A program made the position numbers and the translations under genes. Below, in pieces: positions 25,627 through 34,027 of a DNA stretch of 64,000 nucleotides. A model generated the notes under the pieces. That model worked only from the letters and a program-made list of their open reading frames with translations, had not been told where the DNA came from and made no database searches. Positions within the stretch are counted from its first letter, which is position 1, and every line of letters starts with the position of its first letter. The stretch is from Chitinimonas arctica (GTDB taxonomy: Bacteria; Pseudomonadota; Gammaproteobacteria; Burkholderiales; Chitinimonadaceae): contig NZ_CP041730.1 of the NCBI RefSeq assembly GCF_007431345.1, positions 4,464,001-4,528,000 on the forward strand, given 5' to 3'.

Positions 25627-26112
25627 TTAGTTTGAGGTCGTTTGCTTCAAGCGCTTTTGCATCGGTACGCAATCCATCGCGAATCCGCGCGGAGAATGGA
25701 ATTGGGCGACTTCATGGCCAATAAAGCCCTGGCTTCGGTAAAACGATGCCGCATTCAGCGTGGCCTCAAGATGTAGTACTTCCAGTCCTTGGTCGCCGGC
25801 CAGCTTCTCCAGGAAGGCGAGCATCGCTTTTCCTATGCCCTTGCGCGTGTGGCGCGGGCAAACAAAGATGGCATCGATCTTGCCGTCTGTCGGATCGATG
25901 GTGCCGGATGCAACAACCTCCCCATCCAATTCAGCGATATAAAAACGCGCGGCTATCCATTGGCAAAACTGATCGGATGGCGTCTCGCCCTTTGTCCAAA
26001 GATCGATAATCTCGGTGGTGTAGTGTCCAGCCGACTCGTTCCGAATGGCTGCGTTCCGTAGCGTAAAAATAGCCTGGGCGTCGTCCCGCGCGGCCTTGCG
26101 TATCAAGTACAT
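25627..26112 (-). CDS. GNAT-family N-acetyltransferase
   Basis: The 161-residue protein has the GNAT fold: beta1 YLIRKAARDDAQAIFTLRN, the acetyl-CoA-binding motif A with R-K-G-I-G-K-A (residues within HTRKGIGKAMLAFLEKL), and the C-terminal EATLNAASFYRSQGF strand-helix that usually contains the catalytic or oxyanion Tyr. The substrate is unknown; this sub-branch often acetylates small amines or antibiotics, or is uncharacterised. It is a single gene, convergent with the PrlF-like remnant and divergent from the fatty-acid regulator gene. Confidence 0.85.
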   Translation of the reverse strand: MYLIRKAARDDAQAIFTLRNAAIRNESAGHYTTEIIDLWTKGETPSDQFCQWIAARFYIAELDGEVVASGTIDPTDGKIDAIFVCPRHTRKGIGKAMLAFLEKLAGDQGLEVLHLEATLNAASFYRSQGFIGHEVAQFHSPRGFAMDCVPMQKRLKQTTSN

Positions 26113-26304
26113 AAGTACATATTCCCGGTGGTGGGGGAGAGGCGGTCCTGTCCCTGCGCCGTGAACGATATGAGCGGGGCGCAGCCTATGTTACCCATGC
26201 CCGCGAAACCATTGGTCAATTTCCCTGTTGTTTTGCCGCCCCAGCCCAGCCGCAAGCCAGTCGCCATCAAAGCCACATGCTGCGTCGCACAATCGAGCGC
26301 TTGC

Positions 26305-26349
26305 TTGACTTTGTATTCACTGAGACGTATGTTTCAAACAACCGTTTGA
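26305..26349 (+). promoter_or_regulatory. Promoter and PsrA-type operator of the TetR regulator gene
   Basis: TTGACT (26305-26310), a 17-bp spacer and TATGTT (26328-26333) form a sigma-70-like promoter. Immediately downstream, TCAAAC-AACC-GTTTGA (26334-26349) is a perfect inverted repeat that fits the published PsrA site pattern C/GAAAC-N2-4-GTTTG/C. An operator overlapping the transcript start is consistent with autorepression. Confidence 0.6.
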
Positions 26350-26397
26350 TCGAATCGGCTATGCTTACGGAAGTCCAACCAAAAGCAACGCCCTTCG

Positions 26398-27099
26398 ATG
26401 GCGGCGCAGAACAACACGGCAGAGTCAATGAACGGTATGGGAGAAGTCCGACAGCTCGATACGGCCACCCGCATTCTCGATGCGGCCGAAGAGCTATTCG
26501 TGGAGCACGGTTTCGAGGCCACTTCGATGCGCATGATCACCCAGCGCGCCGAAGTGAATCTGGCGGCCGTGAATTACCACTTCGGTAGCAAGGACGCGCT
26601 GTTCAAAGGCGTCTTTACCCGCCGGCTGACGCCCCTGACGCAACTGGCGGTCCAGAATCTGGACGGCCTGGAAGCGGAGGCGGGCGAACGGCCCTTGGCG
26701 GTGGAGCGCATTATGCAGGCCTTTATGGATGCAGCACTGGATATCGCCTACGACCCGAAGCGGGGCGGGGTGATCTTCGTGCGTTTGCTCAGCCGCACTT
26801 TTATCGAAACCCACCCGGTATTGCGCGAAAGCCTGCCCAGACATTATGAAGAGCTGGTGGCGCGCTATGCCCAGGCAACAGCCAAGGCGCTACCCGAATT
26901 GGATGCCATCGAATTGCAGTGGCGTCTGAATTTTGCTTTTTCCGCCATCTTCAACGCCTTTGCCGGCAACAATATTCTGCGCCTGTTCGTAACCGATCCG
27001 GTGGTCAATGCGCGCGACCCGCGCCTGATCGCCACTTACCTCGTGCCCTTCGTCGTGGCCGGCCTGACCGCGCCTGCCACCGCAAAGGGCACTGTTTAA
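26398..27099 (+). CDS. TetR-family regulator, PsrA-like (fatty-acid responsive)
   Basis: The 233-residue protein has a TetR helix-turn-helix in its N-terminal half (ATRILDAAEELFVEHGFEATSM, then AVNYHFGSKDALFKGVF, about residues 22-80) and a larger helical ligand domain. It resembles PsrA, which binds long-chain acyl-CoA or free fatty acids and represses beta-oxidation genes. A perfect CAAAC-N4-GTTTG dyad lies on its own promoter and a similar AAAC-N4-GTTT site lies at fadN. fadE follows 24 bp downstream. The ribosome-binding site is weak, so the start is less sure; ATG codons at 26428 or 26437 are possible. Confidence 0.85.
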   Translation: MAAQNNTAESMNGMGEVRQLDTATRILDAAEELFVEHGFEATSMRMITQRAEVNLAAVNYHFGSKDALFKGVFTRRLTPLTQLAVQNLDGLEAEAGERPLAVERIMQAFMDAALDIAYDPKRGGVIFVRLLSRTFIETHPVLRESLPRHYEELVARYAQATAKALPELDAIELQWRLNFAFSAIFNAFAGNNILRLFVTDPVVNARDPRLIATYLVPFVVAGLTAPATAKGTV

Positions 27100-27123
27100 T
27101 CGCTTCTTGGGAAGGAAGACCTC

Positions 27124-29574
27124 ATGGCACTCACCATCCTGATCGTCGTATTGGCGATTCTCGCGCTCGGATATCTCCGTGCGCCGCTTATTGTGTGGAC
27201 CATTGCTGCGCTGGCCGGCATCGCCTATGGCGTGTTCGGCCATGGCTGCGCCCTGGGCTGGCTGATCGCCGCCGGCGTTGTTGCACTGGTGTTCAATCTC
27301 GCCCCGCTGCGCCGGATGCTGATTACCGGCCCCATTTTCCGCGTCTTCAAGCGGATCACGCCGGCCATGTCGCAAACCGAGCAGGAAGCCATCAATGCCG
27401 GTACGGTGTGGTGGGATGCCGAGCTGTTTTCCGGCAAGCCTGACTTCGACAAGCTGCATAGCTTCCCCGCGCCGTCGCTGACCGCGGAAGAGCAGGCCTT
27501 CCTTGACGGTCCGACCGAAGAGCTGTGCCGCATGGTGGACGATTGGAAGATCACCCATGAGCTGAAGGATCTGCCGCCGCATGTCTGGCAGTTCATCAAG
27601 GACAACGGCTTCCTGGGCATGATCATCAAGAAGAAGTATGGCGGCGTGGAGTTCTCCAATACCGCGCATGCCCGCGTGGTTACCAAGATCGCTACCCGTG
27701 GCGGTACGGCCGCCGTGACCGTGATGGTGCCCAATTCGCTCGGACCGGGCGAGTTGCTGCAGCACTACGGCACCGAAGCGCAGAAGGACTACTATCTGCC
27801 GCGCCTGGCCAAGGGCCTGGAAATTCCTTGCTTCGCACTGACCAGCCCCTATGCCGGTTCCGATGCGGGCGCCATTCCCGACTTCGGCGTGGTTTGCAAG
27901 GGCAGCTACACCGATCCGCGTACCGGCGAGCGCCATGAGAACGTGGTCGGTATCCGCCTGAGCTGGGAAAAGCGCTGGATCACCCTGGCGCCGGTCGCCA
28001 CCATCCTGGGCATGGCCTTCAAGCTGTATGACCCTGAGCACCTGATCGGCGAAAAGGAAGATATCGGTATCACCTGCGCCCTGATCCCGACCAACCATGA
28101 AGGCGTCGATATCGGCCGCCGCCACTTGCCGCCGGGTTCGGTCTTCATGAATGGCCCGACCATGGGCAAGGATGTGTTCATTCCGCTGGACTGGATCATC
28201 GGCGGCAAGGACTACGCGGGCCAAGGCTGGCGCATGCTGGTCGAGTGCCTGTCGGTTGGACGCGCCATCTCGCTGCCGGCCATGTCGGTCGCCTCCGGCA
28301 AGTTCGCCAGCTTCGTCACCGGCGCCTATGCCCGCATCCGCGAACAGTTCGGCCTGTCCATCGGCAAGTTCGAAGGCGTGGATGAAGCATTGGCCCGTAT
28401 CGGTGGTTACACCTACCAGATGGATTCGGCCCAGCGCCTGGCGCTGGTCGGTCTGGACAGCGGCGAGAAGCCGTCGGTGATTTCTGCCATCCTGAAGTAC
28501 CACAACACCGAGCGCATGCGTTATGTGCTGAACGACGCGATGGACATCCATGGCGGCAAGGCCGTGGTACTGGGACCGCGCAACTACCTGGGCAATGCCT
28601 ACCAGACCATTCCGGTCGGCATCACCGTGGAAGGCGCCAATATCCTGACCCGCTCCATGATCATCTACGGTCAGGGCGCGATCCGTTGCCATCCTTTCGT
28701 GCTGCGCGAAATGAAGGCGGCCATGGCCAACGACGGTGTGGAATTCGACAAGGCCTTCAGCGGCCACCTGGGCTTCGTGCTCGACAACGCCATCCGCAGC
28801 TTCGTGCTGGGCGTGACCGGCTCCAAGATTGCCAGCGCACCCGTGGGCGGCGACCTTGCCCAGTACTACAAGGATATCGAGCGTTTGTCGGCCGCGTTCG
28901 CGCTGATGTCCGATATGGCCATGTTCAGCATGGGCGGTTCGCTCAAGTTCCGCGAAAAGATCTCCGCTCGCTTGGGTGATGTGCTGTCCAACCTGTATAT
29001 CGCCACCTCGGCCCTGAAGCGCTTCGCCGATGACGGCCGTCCGAAGGAAGATCTGCCGCTGCTGAAGTGGGCGGTATTGCAGGCACTGCATGATGCGCAG
29101 GAAGCCATGACGGGCTTCCTGGCCAATCTGCCGAATCGTCCGCTGGCGTTCGTGCTGAACTGGATCGTCTTTCCGCTGGGCCGCCACTTCACCACGCCGC
29201 GCGACCGTCTGGGCACCAAGATCGCCCGTCTGTTGATGCAGCCTGGCGAAGCGCGCGATCGCCTGACCCGCGATGTGTTTGTACCGGAATCGGAAACCGA
29301 TGCGGTCGGCGTGCTCAACCATGCGCTCAATGCCCATATCGAAGCGGAATCGACCGAAGGCAAGCTGCGCCGCGCCCAGCGCGACGGCAAGCTGAAGTCG
29401 CTCAATGCCAAGGGCCGTCTGGACGAGGCGCTTGGCAGCGGCTTGGTGACGCAGGCCGAATTCGATATCGTGACCCGTGCCCGCCGCCTCAAGCGCGAAG
29501 TGATCATGGTGGACGATTTCGACACCATGCTGGAACAGCACGATACGGAAATCAGCAAGCGCGAACCTGTGTAA
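27124..29574 (+). CDS. fadE: Acyl-CoA dehydrogenase, FadE type
   Basis: The 816-residue protein catalyses the first oxidation step of fatty-acid beta-oxidation, acyl-CoA to trans-2-enoyl-CoA, with FAD. It has an N-terminal hydrophobic stretch with two or three helices (residues 1-60), which anchors FadE-type proteins at the inner membrane. It then has the acyl-CoA dehydrogenase fold (FALTSPYAGSDAGAIPD for FAD/substrate binding, ITVEGANILTRSMIIYGQGA near the catalytic end) and a C-terminal extension (about residues 580-816) unique to FadE. The length is close to E. coli FadE (814). AGGAAG precedes the ATG. The regulator gene lies 24 bp upstream, so psrA-like and fadE probably form an operon. 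The terminator at 29601 ends it. Confidence 0.95.
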   Translation: MALTILIVVLAILALGYLRAPLIVWTIAALAGIAYGVFGHGCALGWLIAAGVVALVFNLAPLRRMLITGPIFRVFKRITPAMSQTEQEAINAGTVWWDAELFSGKPDFDKLHSFPAPSLTAEEQAFLDGPTEELCRMVDDWKITHELKDLPPHVWQFIKDNGFLGMIIKKKYGGVEFSNTAHARVVTKIATRGGTAAVTVMVPNSLGPGELLQHYGTEAQKDYYLPRLAKGLEIPCFALTSPYAGSDAGAIPDFGVVCKGSYTDPRTGERHENVVGIRLSWEKRWITLAPVATILGMAFKLYDPEHLIGEKEDIGITCALIPTNHEGVDIGRRHLPPGSVFMNGPTMGKDVFIPLDWIIGGKDYAGQGWRMLVECLSVGRAISLPAMSVASGKFASFVTGAYARIREQFGLSIGKFEGVDEALARIGGYTYQMDSAQRLALVGLDSGEKPSVISAILKYHNTERMRYVLNDAMDIHGGKAVVLGPRNYLGNAYQTIPVGITVEGANILTRSMIIYGQGAIRCHPFVLREMKAAMANDGVEFDKAFSGHLGFVLDNAIRSFVLGVTGSKIASAPVGGDLAQYYKDIERLSAAFALMSDMAMFSMGGSLKFREKISARLGDVLSNLYIATSALKRFADDGRPKEDLPLLKWAVLQALHDAQEAMTGFLANLPNRPLAFVLNWIVFPLGRHFTTPRDRLGTKIARLLMQPGEARDRLTRDVFVPESETDAVGVLNHALNAHIEAESTEGKLRRAQRDGKLKSLNAKGRLDEALGSGLVTQAEFDIVTRARRLKREVIMVDDFDTMLEQHDTEISKREPV

Positions 29575-29600
29575 CAAAAGCAACAGAAAACTGTCGTGAG

Positions 29601-29633
29601 AAAGCCGCGCTGGTGCAAGCCAGTGCGGCTTTT
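29601..29633 (+). terminator. Intrinsic terminator of fadE
   Basis: AAAGCCGC-G-CTGG pairs with CCAG-T-GCGGCTTT (29601-29613 with 29620-29632), one mismatch, followed by TTTT. Confidence 0.8.
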
Positions 29634-29733
29634 CAACAAATAGGGGCGAATCGCTATGCTATCCTCGGCTGCATCATCGGCCGAGCGCTTGAATGGTCAG
29701 AGATTACTGATTCACCCCTAGGAGAGACAATAA

Positions 29734-31212
29734 ATGACAATGCATGCACTTCGCGTTACTGCGCTTCTGGTCGGCGCCGCCTTTGCCCAGCAAGCTCTCG
29801 CTTCCGGTTATCACTTCGGTACCCAATCGGTTAGCGCACAGGGCACCGCAAATGCCTCCGGCGCCGCGGTCGAAGATGCCTCGACGCTGTTCTACAACCC
29901 GGCGGGCCTGACTTCACTGCCTGGTACCAATCTATCCGGCGTGCTCGATTTGGTGGTGCCGCATGGTGAATACACCGATACCGGCAGCCATACCTCCGGC
30001 GTGATCCATCCAGGGACTGGCGTGGCACTCGTGCCTGGCGCCCGCACCAAGGGCAATGACGGCGGTACTTTCGTCAAGGCCACGGCCGTACCGCACGCCT
30101 TTTTCTCGCACCAGCTGAACGACAAGGCCACCGTCGGTTTCGGCGTGTTCGTTCCCTTCGGTTCCAAGACCAAGTACGACGACAATTGGGTCGGCCGCTA
30201 TAACGTCATTGAAACCGAACTGAAGACCATCGCCCTGAACCCCTCGTTCGCCTTCAAGATCAGCGACAAGGTGTCCATCGGTGGCGGTCTCACGGCCCAA
30301 TTCATCGAAGGCAAGCTGGTCAAGGCCGCCGACTTCGGCAGCGGCGCCGTCGGTTCGGTACTGCAAAGCGGCCAGATCACCGGCGCGCAAGCCAGCGCCA
30401 TGCTGACCGCCGTCGGCGGTAATCCAGCCTATTCCGGCGACGTGCATATCAAGGGTGACGACTGGGGTTTCGGTTGGAATCTGGGGGTGATGTTCAATAT
30501 CGATCCGACCGCCCGTATCGGCTTCGCCTATCGCTCCAAGATCAAGCATGAGCTGTCCGGCGAGGCCGATTGGACCGTGCCGCAGACCTTCGCCGGTTCG
30601 CCGGTGTTCGGTCCCGCCGGCGCCGTCGTGCAGGCCGGCCTGAATGGCCGCTACGTGGATAGCGCCGCCACCCTGAAGGTGGATACGCCCGAATCGTTCT
30701 CCTTGTCCGGCTTCAAGCAGGTCAACGACAAGCTGGCGCTGATGGCCGATATCACCCGTACCCGCCACTCGCGTTTCAAGGAACTGCGTGTCGATTTCGC
30801 CAGCAGCCTGCCTGATTCGGTTACCCCGGAAAACTGGGACGACACCACCAAGGTTTCCTTCGGCGGCAGCTACCAGCTGAACGACAAGATGAAGCTGCGT
30901 GCCGGTGTGGCCTACGACGAATCGCCGGTTGACGATGCCAATCGCACCCCGTCCATCCCCGACGGCGACCGCAAGTGGTTCTCGCTGGGCATGAACTACG
31001 GCCTGACCAAGCACAGCTCGGTGGACGTGGCCTACTCCTTTGTCCAGGTCGGCAAGCCCAACATCAACAACTTCGACAATGGCGGCGTGAAGACGGCAGG
31101 CGGTGCAGCCACCTGTAACCAGGCCCTCAATACCTCCAGCTGCGCCACCATCGTGGGTCAGTACAAGGTGTACTCGCATATCATCGGTCTGCAGTACAAC
31201 ACGCGCTTCTAG
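29734..31212 (+). CDS. fadL: FadL/OMPP1-family outer-membrane fatty-acid transporter
   Basis: The 492-residue protein has a signal peptide (ending near LASGYHFGTQS). The mature N-terminal hatch (SVSAQGTANASGAAVEDAST) and the family signature FYNPAGLT are followed by the repeated amphipathic strands of a 14-stranded barrel. The last strand ends in Phe (QYNTRF) as outer-membrane proteins do. FadL takes up long-chain fatty acids across the outer membrane, which fits fadE upstream and fadN downstream. AGGAGA lies 12 nt before the ATG. No PsrA-type site was found on this promoter. A hairpin follows the stop. Confidence 0.93.
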   Translation: MTMHALRVTALLVGAAFAQQALASGYHFGTQSVSAQGTANASGAAVEDASTLFYNPAGLTSLPGTNLSGVLDLVVPHGEYTDTGSHTSGVIHPGTGVALVPGARTKGNDGGTFVKATAVPHAFFSHQLNDKATVGFGVFVPFGSKTKYDDNWVGRYNVIETELKTIALNPSFAFKISDKVSIGGGLTAQFIEGKLVKAADFGSGAVGSVLQSGQITGAQASAMLTAVGGNPAYSGDVHIKGDDWGFGWNLGVMFNIDPTARIGFAYRSKIKHELSGEADWTVPQTFAGSPVFGPAGAVVQAGLNGRYVDSAATLKVDTPESFSLSGFKQVNDKLALMADITRTRHSRFKELRVDFASSLPDSVTPENWDDTTKVSFGGSYQLNDKMKLRAGVAYDESPVDDANRTPSIPDGDRKWFSLGMNYGLTKHSSVDVAYSFVQVGKPNINNFDNGGVKTAGGAATCNQALNTSSCATIVGQYKVYSHIIGLQYNTRF

Positions 31213-31254
31213 GCGTGTAGCGTTCCGGACCCGTTCGGGCCCGGCGTTGGAACC

Positions 31255-31291
31255 AGCCCCGGTTCGGCCTGTCAGGCTGGATCGGGGTTTG
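31255..31291 (+). terminator. Hairpin terminator after fadL
   Basis: CCCCG (starting about 31258) pairs with CGGGG with an internal GGCCTG/CAGGCT helix, ending in TTT. It is a weaker terminator than the others. Confidence 0.5.
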
Positions 31292-31386
31292 GAACGTTTA
31301 TATACTCACGAGTCGTACGCGTAGGCTGGGAAAATCCAATTCGCTTGGGTGAAGTGGCGGTTTACGCACATTATTCAAGCAAGCGC

Positions 31387-31415
31387 TTGGCATAAACGAA
31401 CGTTTGCTTTAGTGT
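31387..31415 (+). promoter_or_regulatory. fadN promoter with PsrA-type site in the spacer
   Basis: TTGGCA (31387-31392), a 17-bp spacer and TAGTGT (31410-31415) form a promoter-like pair. TAAAC-GAAC-GTTTG, with perfect arms AAAC/GTTT (31394-31405), sits inside the spacer. Occupancy there would block RNA polymerase. CAAGCGCTTG just upstream (31379-31388) is a second palindrome. Confidence 0.5.
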
Positions 31416-31482
31416 CTACACTATTCGCATCGCAGTTGAATTTTGCGAGCCCCCCGATCGACTCCCCACATCGAGGAACACC

Positions 31483-33852
31483 ATGTCCCAATCCAAATTC
31501 ATCGTCCGCAAGGTGGCCGTGCTCGGCGCCGGCGTGATGGGTGCTCAGATCGCTGCCCACCTGGCCAATGCCAATGTGGAAGCCATCCTGTTTGACCTGC
31601 CGGCCAAGGAAGGCCCCAAGAACGGTATCGCGCTGAAGGCGATCGAAGCGCTGAAGAAGCAGAATCCCGCGCCGCTGTCCGCCAAGGCTCGCGCCGAATT
31701 CATCACGCCGGCCAACTATGACGAGCACCTGCACCTGCTGAAGGATTGCGACCTGGTGATCGAAGCCATCGCCGAGCGCATGGACTGGAAGCTGGGCCTG
31801 TACGAAAAAGTTGCGCCGCACCTGGGCGCACAAACCATTTTCGCCACCAATACCTCCGGCCTGTCGATCAACAAGCTGGCCGAAGGCTGCCCGGCCTCGA
31901 TGCGTGCGCGCTTCTGCGGCATCCATTTCTTCAATCCGCCCCGCTATATGCACCTGGTGGAAATCATCCCTTGCGTGACCAGCGATGCGGAAATGCTGGA
32001 CCAGCTGGAAGCCTTCCTGGCCACCACCCTGGGCAAAGGCGTGATCCGCGCCAAGGACACCCCGAATTTCGTGGCCAACCGCATCGGCGTCTACTCGATG
32101 CTGGCAGCGATCCACAATGCCGAAAAGTTCGGTATCCGCTTCGACGTGGTCGATGACCTGACCGGCCCGCGCCTGGGCCGCCCCAAGTCGGCGACCTTCC
32201 GTACCGCCGACGTGGTGGGCCTGGATACGTTCGCCCACGTGGTGAAAACCATGCAGGACACGCTGCCCGACGATCCGTGGCATGCGCTGTTCCAATCGCC
32301 GCAATGGCTGGCCAAGCTGATCGAAGCCGGCGCCCTGGGCGCCAAGAGCAAGGTCGGTATCTACAAGCGCGAAGGCAAGACCAAGCTGGTGCTCGATCCG
32401 ACCGCCGGCAGCTATGTCGAAGCCAATCAAAAGGGCGACGACGCGGTCAAGGAACTGATGAAGATCAAGGATCCCGGCAAGCGTCTGCTCAAGCTGCGCG
32501 AGTCGGCCAATCCGGAAGCCCAGTTCCTGTGGGCCTGCTTCCGCGACGTGTTCCATTACATCGCCGTCCATCTCGACACCGTGGCGGACAACGCCCGTGA
32601 CGTCGACCTGGCCATCCGCTGGGGCTTCGGCTGGAACGAAGGTCCGTTCGAAACCTGGCAGGCCGCCGGCTGGAAGCAAGTGGCCGAGTGGGTCAAGGCC
32701 GATATCGAGGCAGGCAAGACCATTGTCGCCACGCCGCTGCCGGCCTGGGTGTTCGAACGCGAAGGCGTGCACGAAGCCGCCGGCTCCTACAGCGCCAGCA
32801 AGAACGCCCTGGTACCGCGCTCCACCCTGGACGTCTACCAGCGCCAGCTGTTCCCGGCGCAACTGGTGGGCGAAGCCGCACCGGTTTACGGCGAGACCGT
32901 GTTCGAGAACGAAGGCCTGCGCGCCTGGACTTCGGGCGATGGCGTCCTGGTCCTGTCCATCCTCAGCAAGGCCCACGCAATCGGCCCGGCCGTGCTGGAA
33001 GGCATCAACAAGTCGCTGGACATTGCCGAAGCGCGCTTCAAGGGCGTGGTGATCTGGAGCCCGGACGACGTGTTCTCGGTCGGCGCCGATCTGTCGTCCA
33101 TGCTGCCCGCCTTCATGGCCGGCGACTGGGCCAGTATCGAAAACATGATCGAGCAGTTCCAGAAGGGTTCCATGCGCCTGCGTTACAGCCAGGTGCCGAC
33201 GGTAGCGGCCACCCGTGGCTACACCTTCGGCGGCGGCTGCGAACTGGCCATGCACTGCGACCGCGTGGTTGCCCACCTGGAAAGCTATGTCGGCTTGGTG
33301 GAAGTGGGCGTCGGCCTGCTGCCGGGCGGCGGCGGCTGCAAGGAATTCGCCCTGCGCGCCGCACAGGAAGCCCGTGGCGATGTATTCGCCGCGCTGAAGG
33401 ATCGCTATATGGCGATCGCCACCGCCAATGTGGCCAAGAGCGCCGAAGAAGCCCGCGAGATCGGCTTCTTCCGGGACGCCGACGTGATCGTATTCAACCA
33501 GTACGAACTGCTGCACGTCGCCAAGCAGCAAGCCTTGGCGCTGGCGGAATCGGGCTACCGGGCACCGCTCAAGGTCAAGGGTTTCCAGGTTGCCGGCCGT
33601 GCCGGTGCAGCGTCGATCAAGGGCCAGCTGGTCAACATGATGGAAGGCGGCTTTATTTCCAAGCACGACTTCCATATCGGCGCGCTGATCGCCGATGTGA
33701 TCACCGGCGGCGATGTCGAAGCCGGCACCCTGGTCGATGAAGACTGGATCCTCGCCTTGGAGCGCAAGGGCTTTATGTCGCTGCTCAAGAACGAGAAGAC
33801 CCAGGAACGCATCGCCTACATGCTGCAGAACAACAAGCCGCTGCGTAACTGA
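31483..33852 (+). CDS. fadN: 3-hydroxyacyl-CoA dehydrogenase / enoyl-CoA hydratase fusion (FadN type)
   Basis: The 789-residue protein carries out two beta-oxidation steps: hydration of enoyl-CoA and oxidation of 3-hydroxyacyl-CoA with NAD. The dehydrogenase domain is N-terminal (Rossmann motif VAVLGAGVMGAQIA, residues 11-24; later FNPPRYMHLVEIIP). The hydratase domain is C-terminal, with the oxyanion pieces VFSVGADLSS and ATRGYTFGGGCELAMHCDRV. This order is the reverse of E. coli FadB and matches FadN of Bacillus, including its length. GAGGA precedes the ATG. A thiolase gene follows 175 bp later, as its natural partner. Confidence 0.93.
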   Translation: MSQSKFIVRKVAVLGAGVMGAQIAAHLANANVEAILFDLPAKEGPKNGIALKAIEALKKQNPAPLSAKARAEFITPANYDEHLHLLKDCDLVIEAIAERMDWKLGLYEKVAPHLGAQTIFATNTSGLSINKLAEGCPASMRARFCGIHFFNPPRYMHLVEIIPCVTSDAEMLDQLEAFLATTLGKGVIRAKDTPNFVANRIGVYSMLAAIHNAEKFGIRFDVVDDLTGPRLGRPKSATFRTADVVGLDTFAHVVKTMQDTLPDDPWHALFQSPQWLAKLIEAGALGAKSKVGIYKREGKTKLVLDPTAGSYVEANQKGDDAVKELMKIKDPGKRLLKLRESANPEAQFLWACFRDVFHYIAVHLDTVADNARDVDLAIRWGFGWNEGPFETWQAAGWKQVAEWVKADIEAGKTIVATPLPAWVFEREGVHEAAGSYSASKNALVPRSTLDVYQRQLFPAQLVGEAAPVYGETVFENEGLRAWTSGDGVLVLSILSKAHAIGPAVLEGINKSLDIAEARFKGVVIWSPDDVFSVGADLSSMLPAFMAGDWASIENMIEQFQKGSMRLRYSQVPTVAATRGYTFGGGCELAMHCDRVVAHLESYVGLVEVGVGLLPGGGGCKEFALRAAQEARGDVFAALKDRYMAIATANVAKSAEEAREIGFFRDADVIVFNQYELLHVAKQQALALAESGYRAPLKVKGFQVAGRAGAASIKGQLVNMMEGGFISKHDFHIGALIADVITGGDVEAGTLVDEDWILALERKGFMSLLKNEKTQERIAYMLQNNKPLRN

Positions 33853-34027
33853 TCGCCAGCGCCGCAACCGTGCGCCGACCCGGCCGGATAGGGCAGGGCG
33901 GCGTTGGCCGGCGTGATCGAGCCTTTAGATGAAACAATGAATCAAGGTGGGCAAGCCGGGCTTGTCCACCACATCTCCGGCCGATGCGGGCAATCGCCCC
34001 GTCCGCCCTACGTAATGGAGAATTGAA

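Noticed and set aside
26890..29583. Long minus-strand open frame opposite fadE
   Set aside because: It is the antisense of a complete, well-recognised fadE and has no family resemblance or independent start signal.
29575..29733. PsrA-type operator upstream of fadL
   Set aside because: No AAAC-N4-GTTT dyad is present in this gap.
31375..33867. Long minus-strand open frame opposite fadN
   Set aside because: The plus-strand FadN has full-length domain matches; the antisense frame has no recognisable domain.
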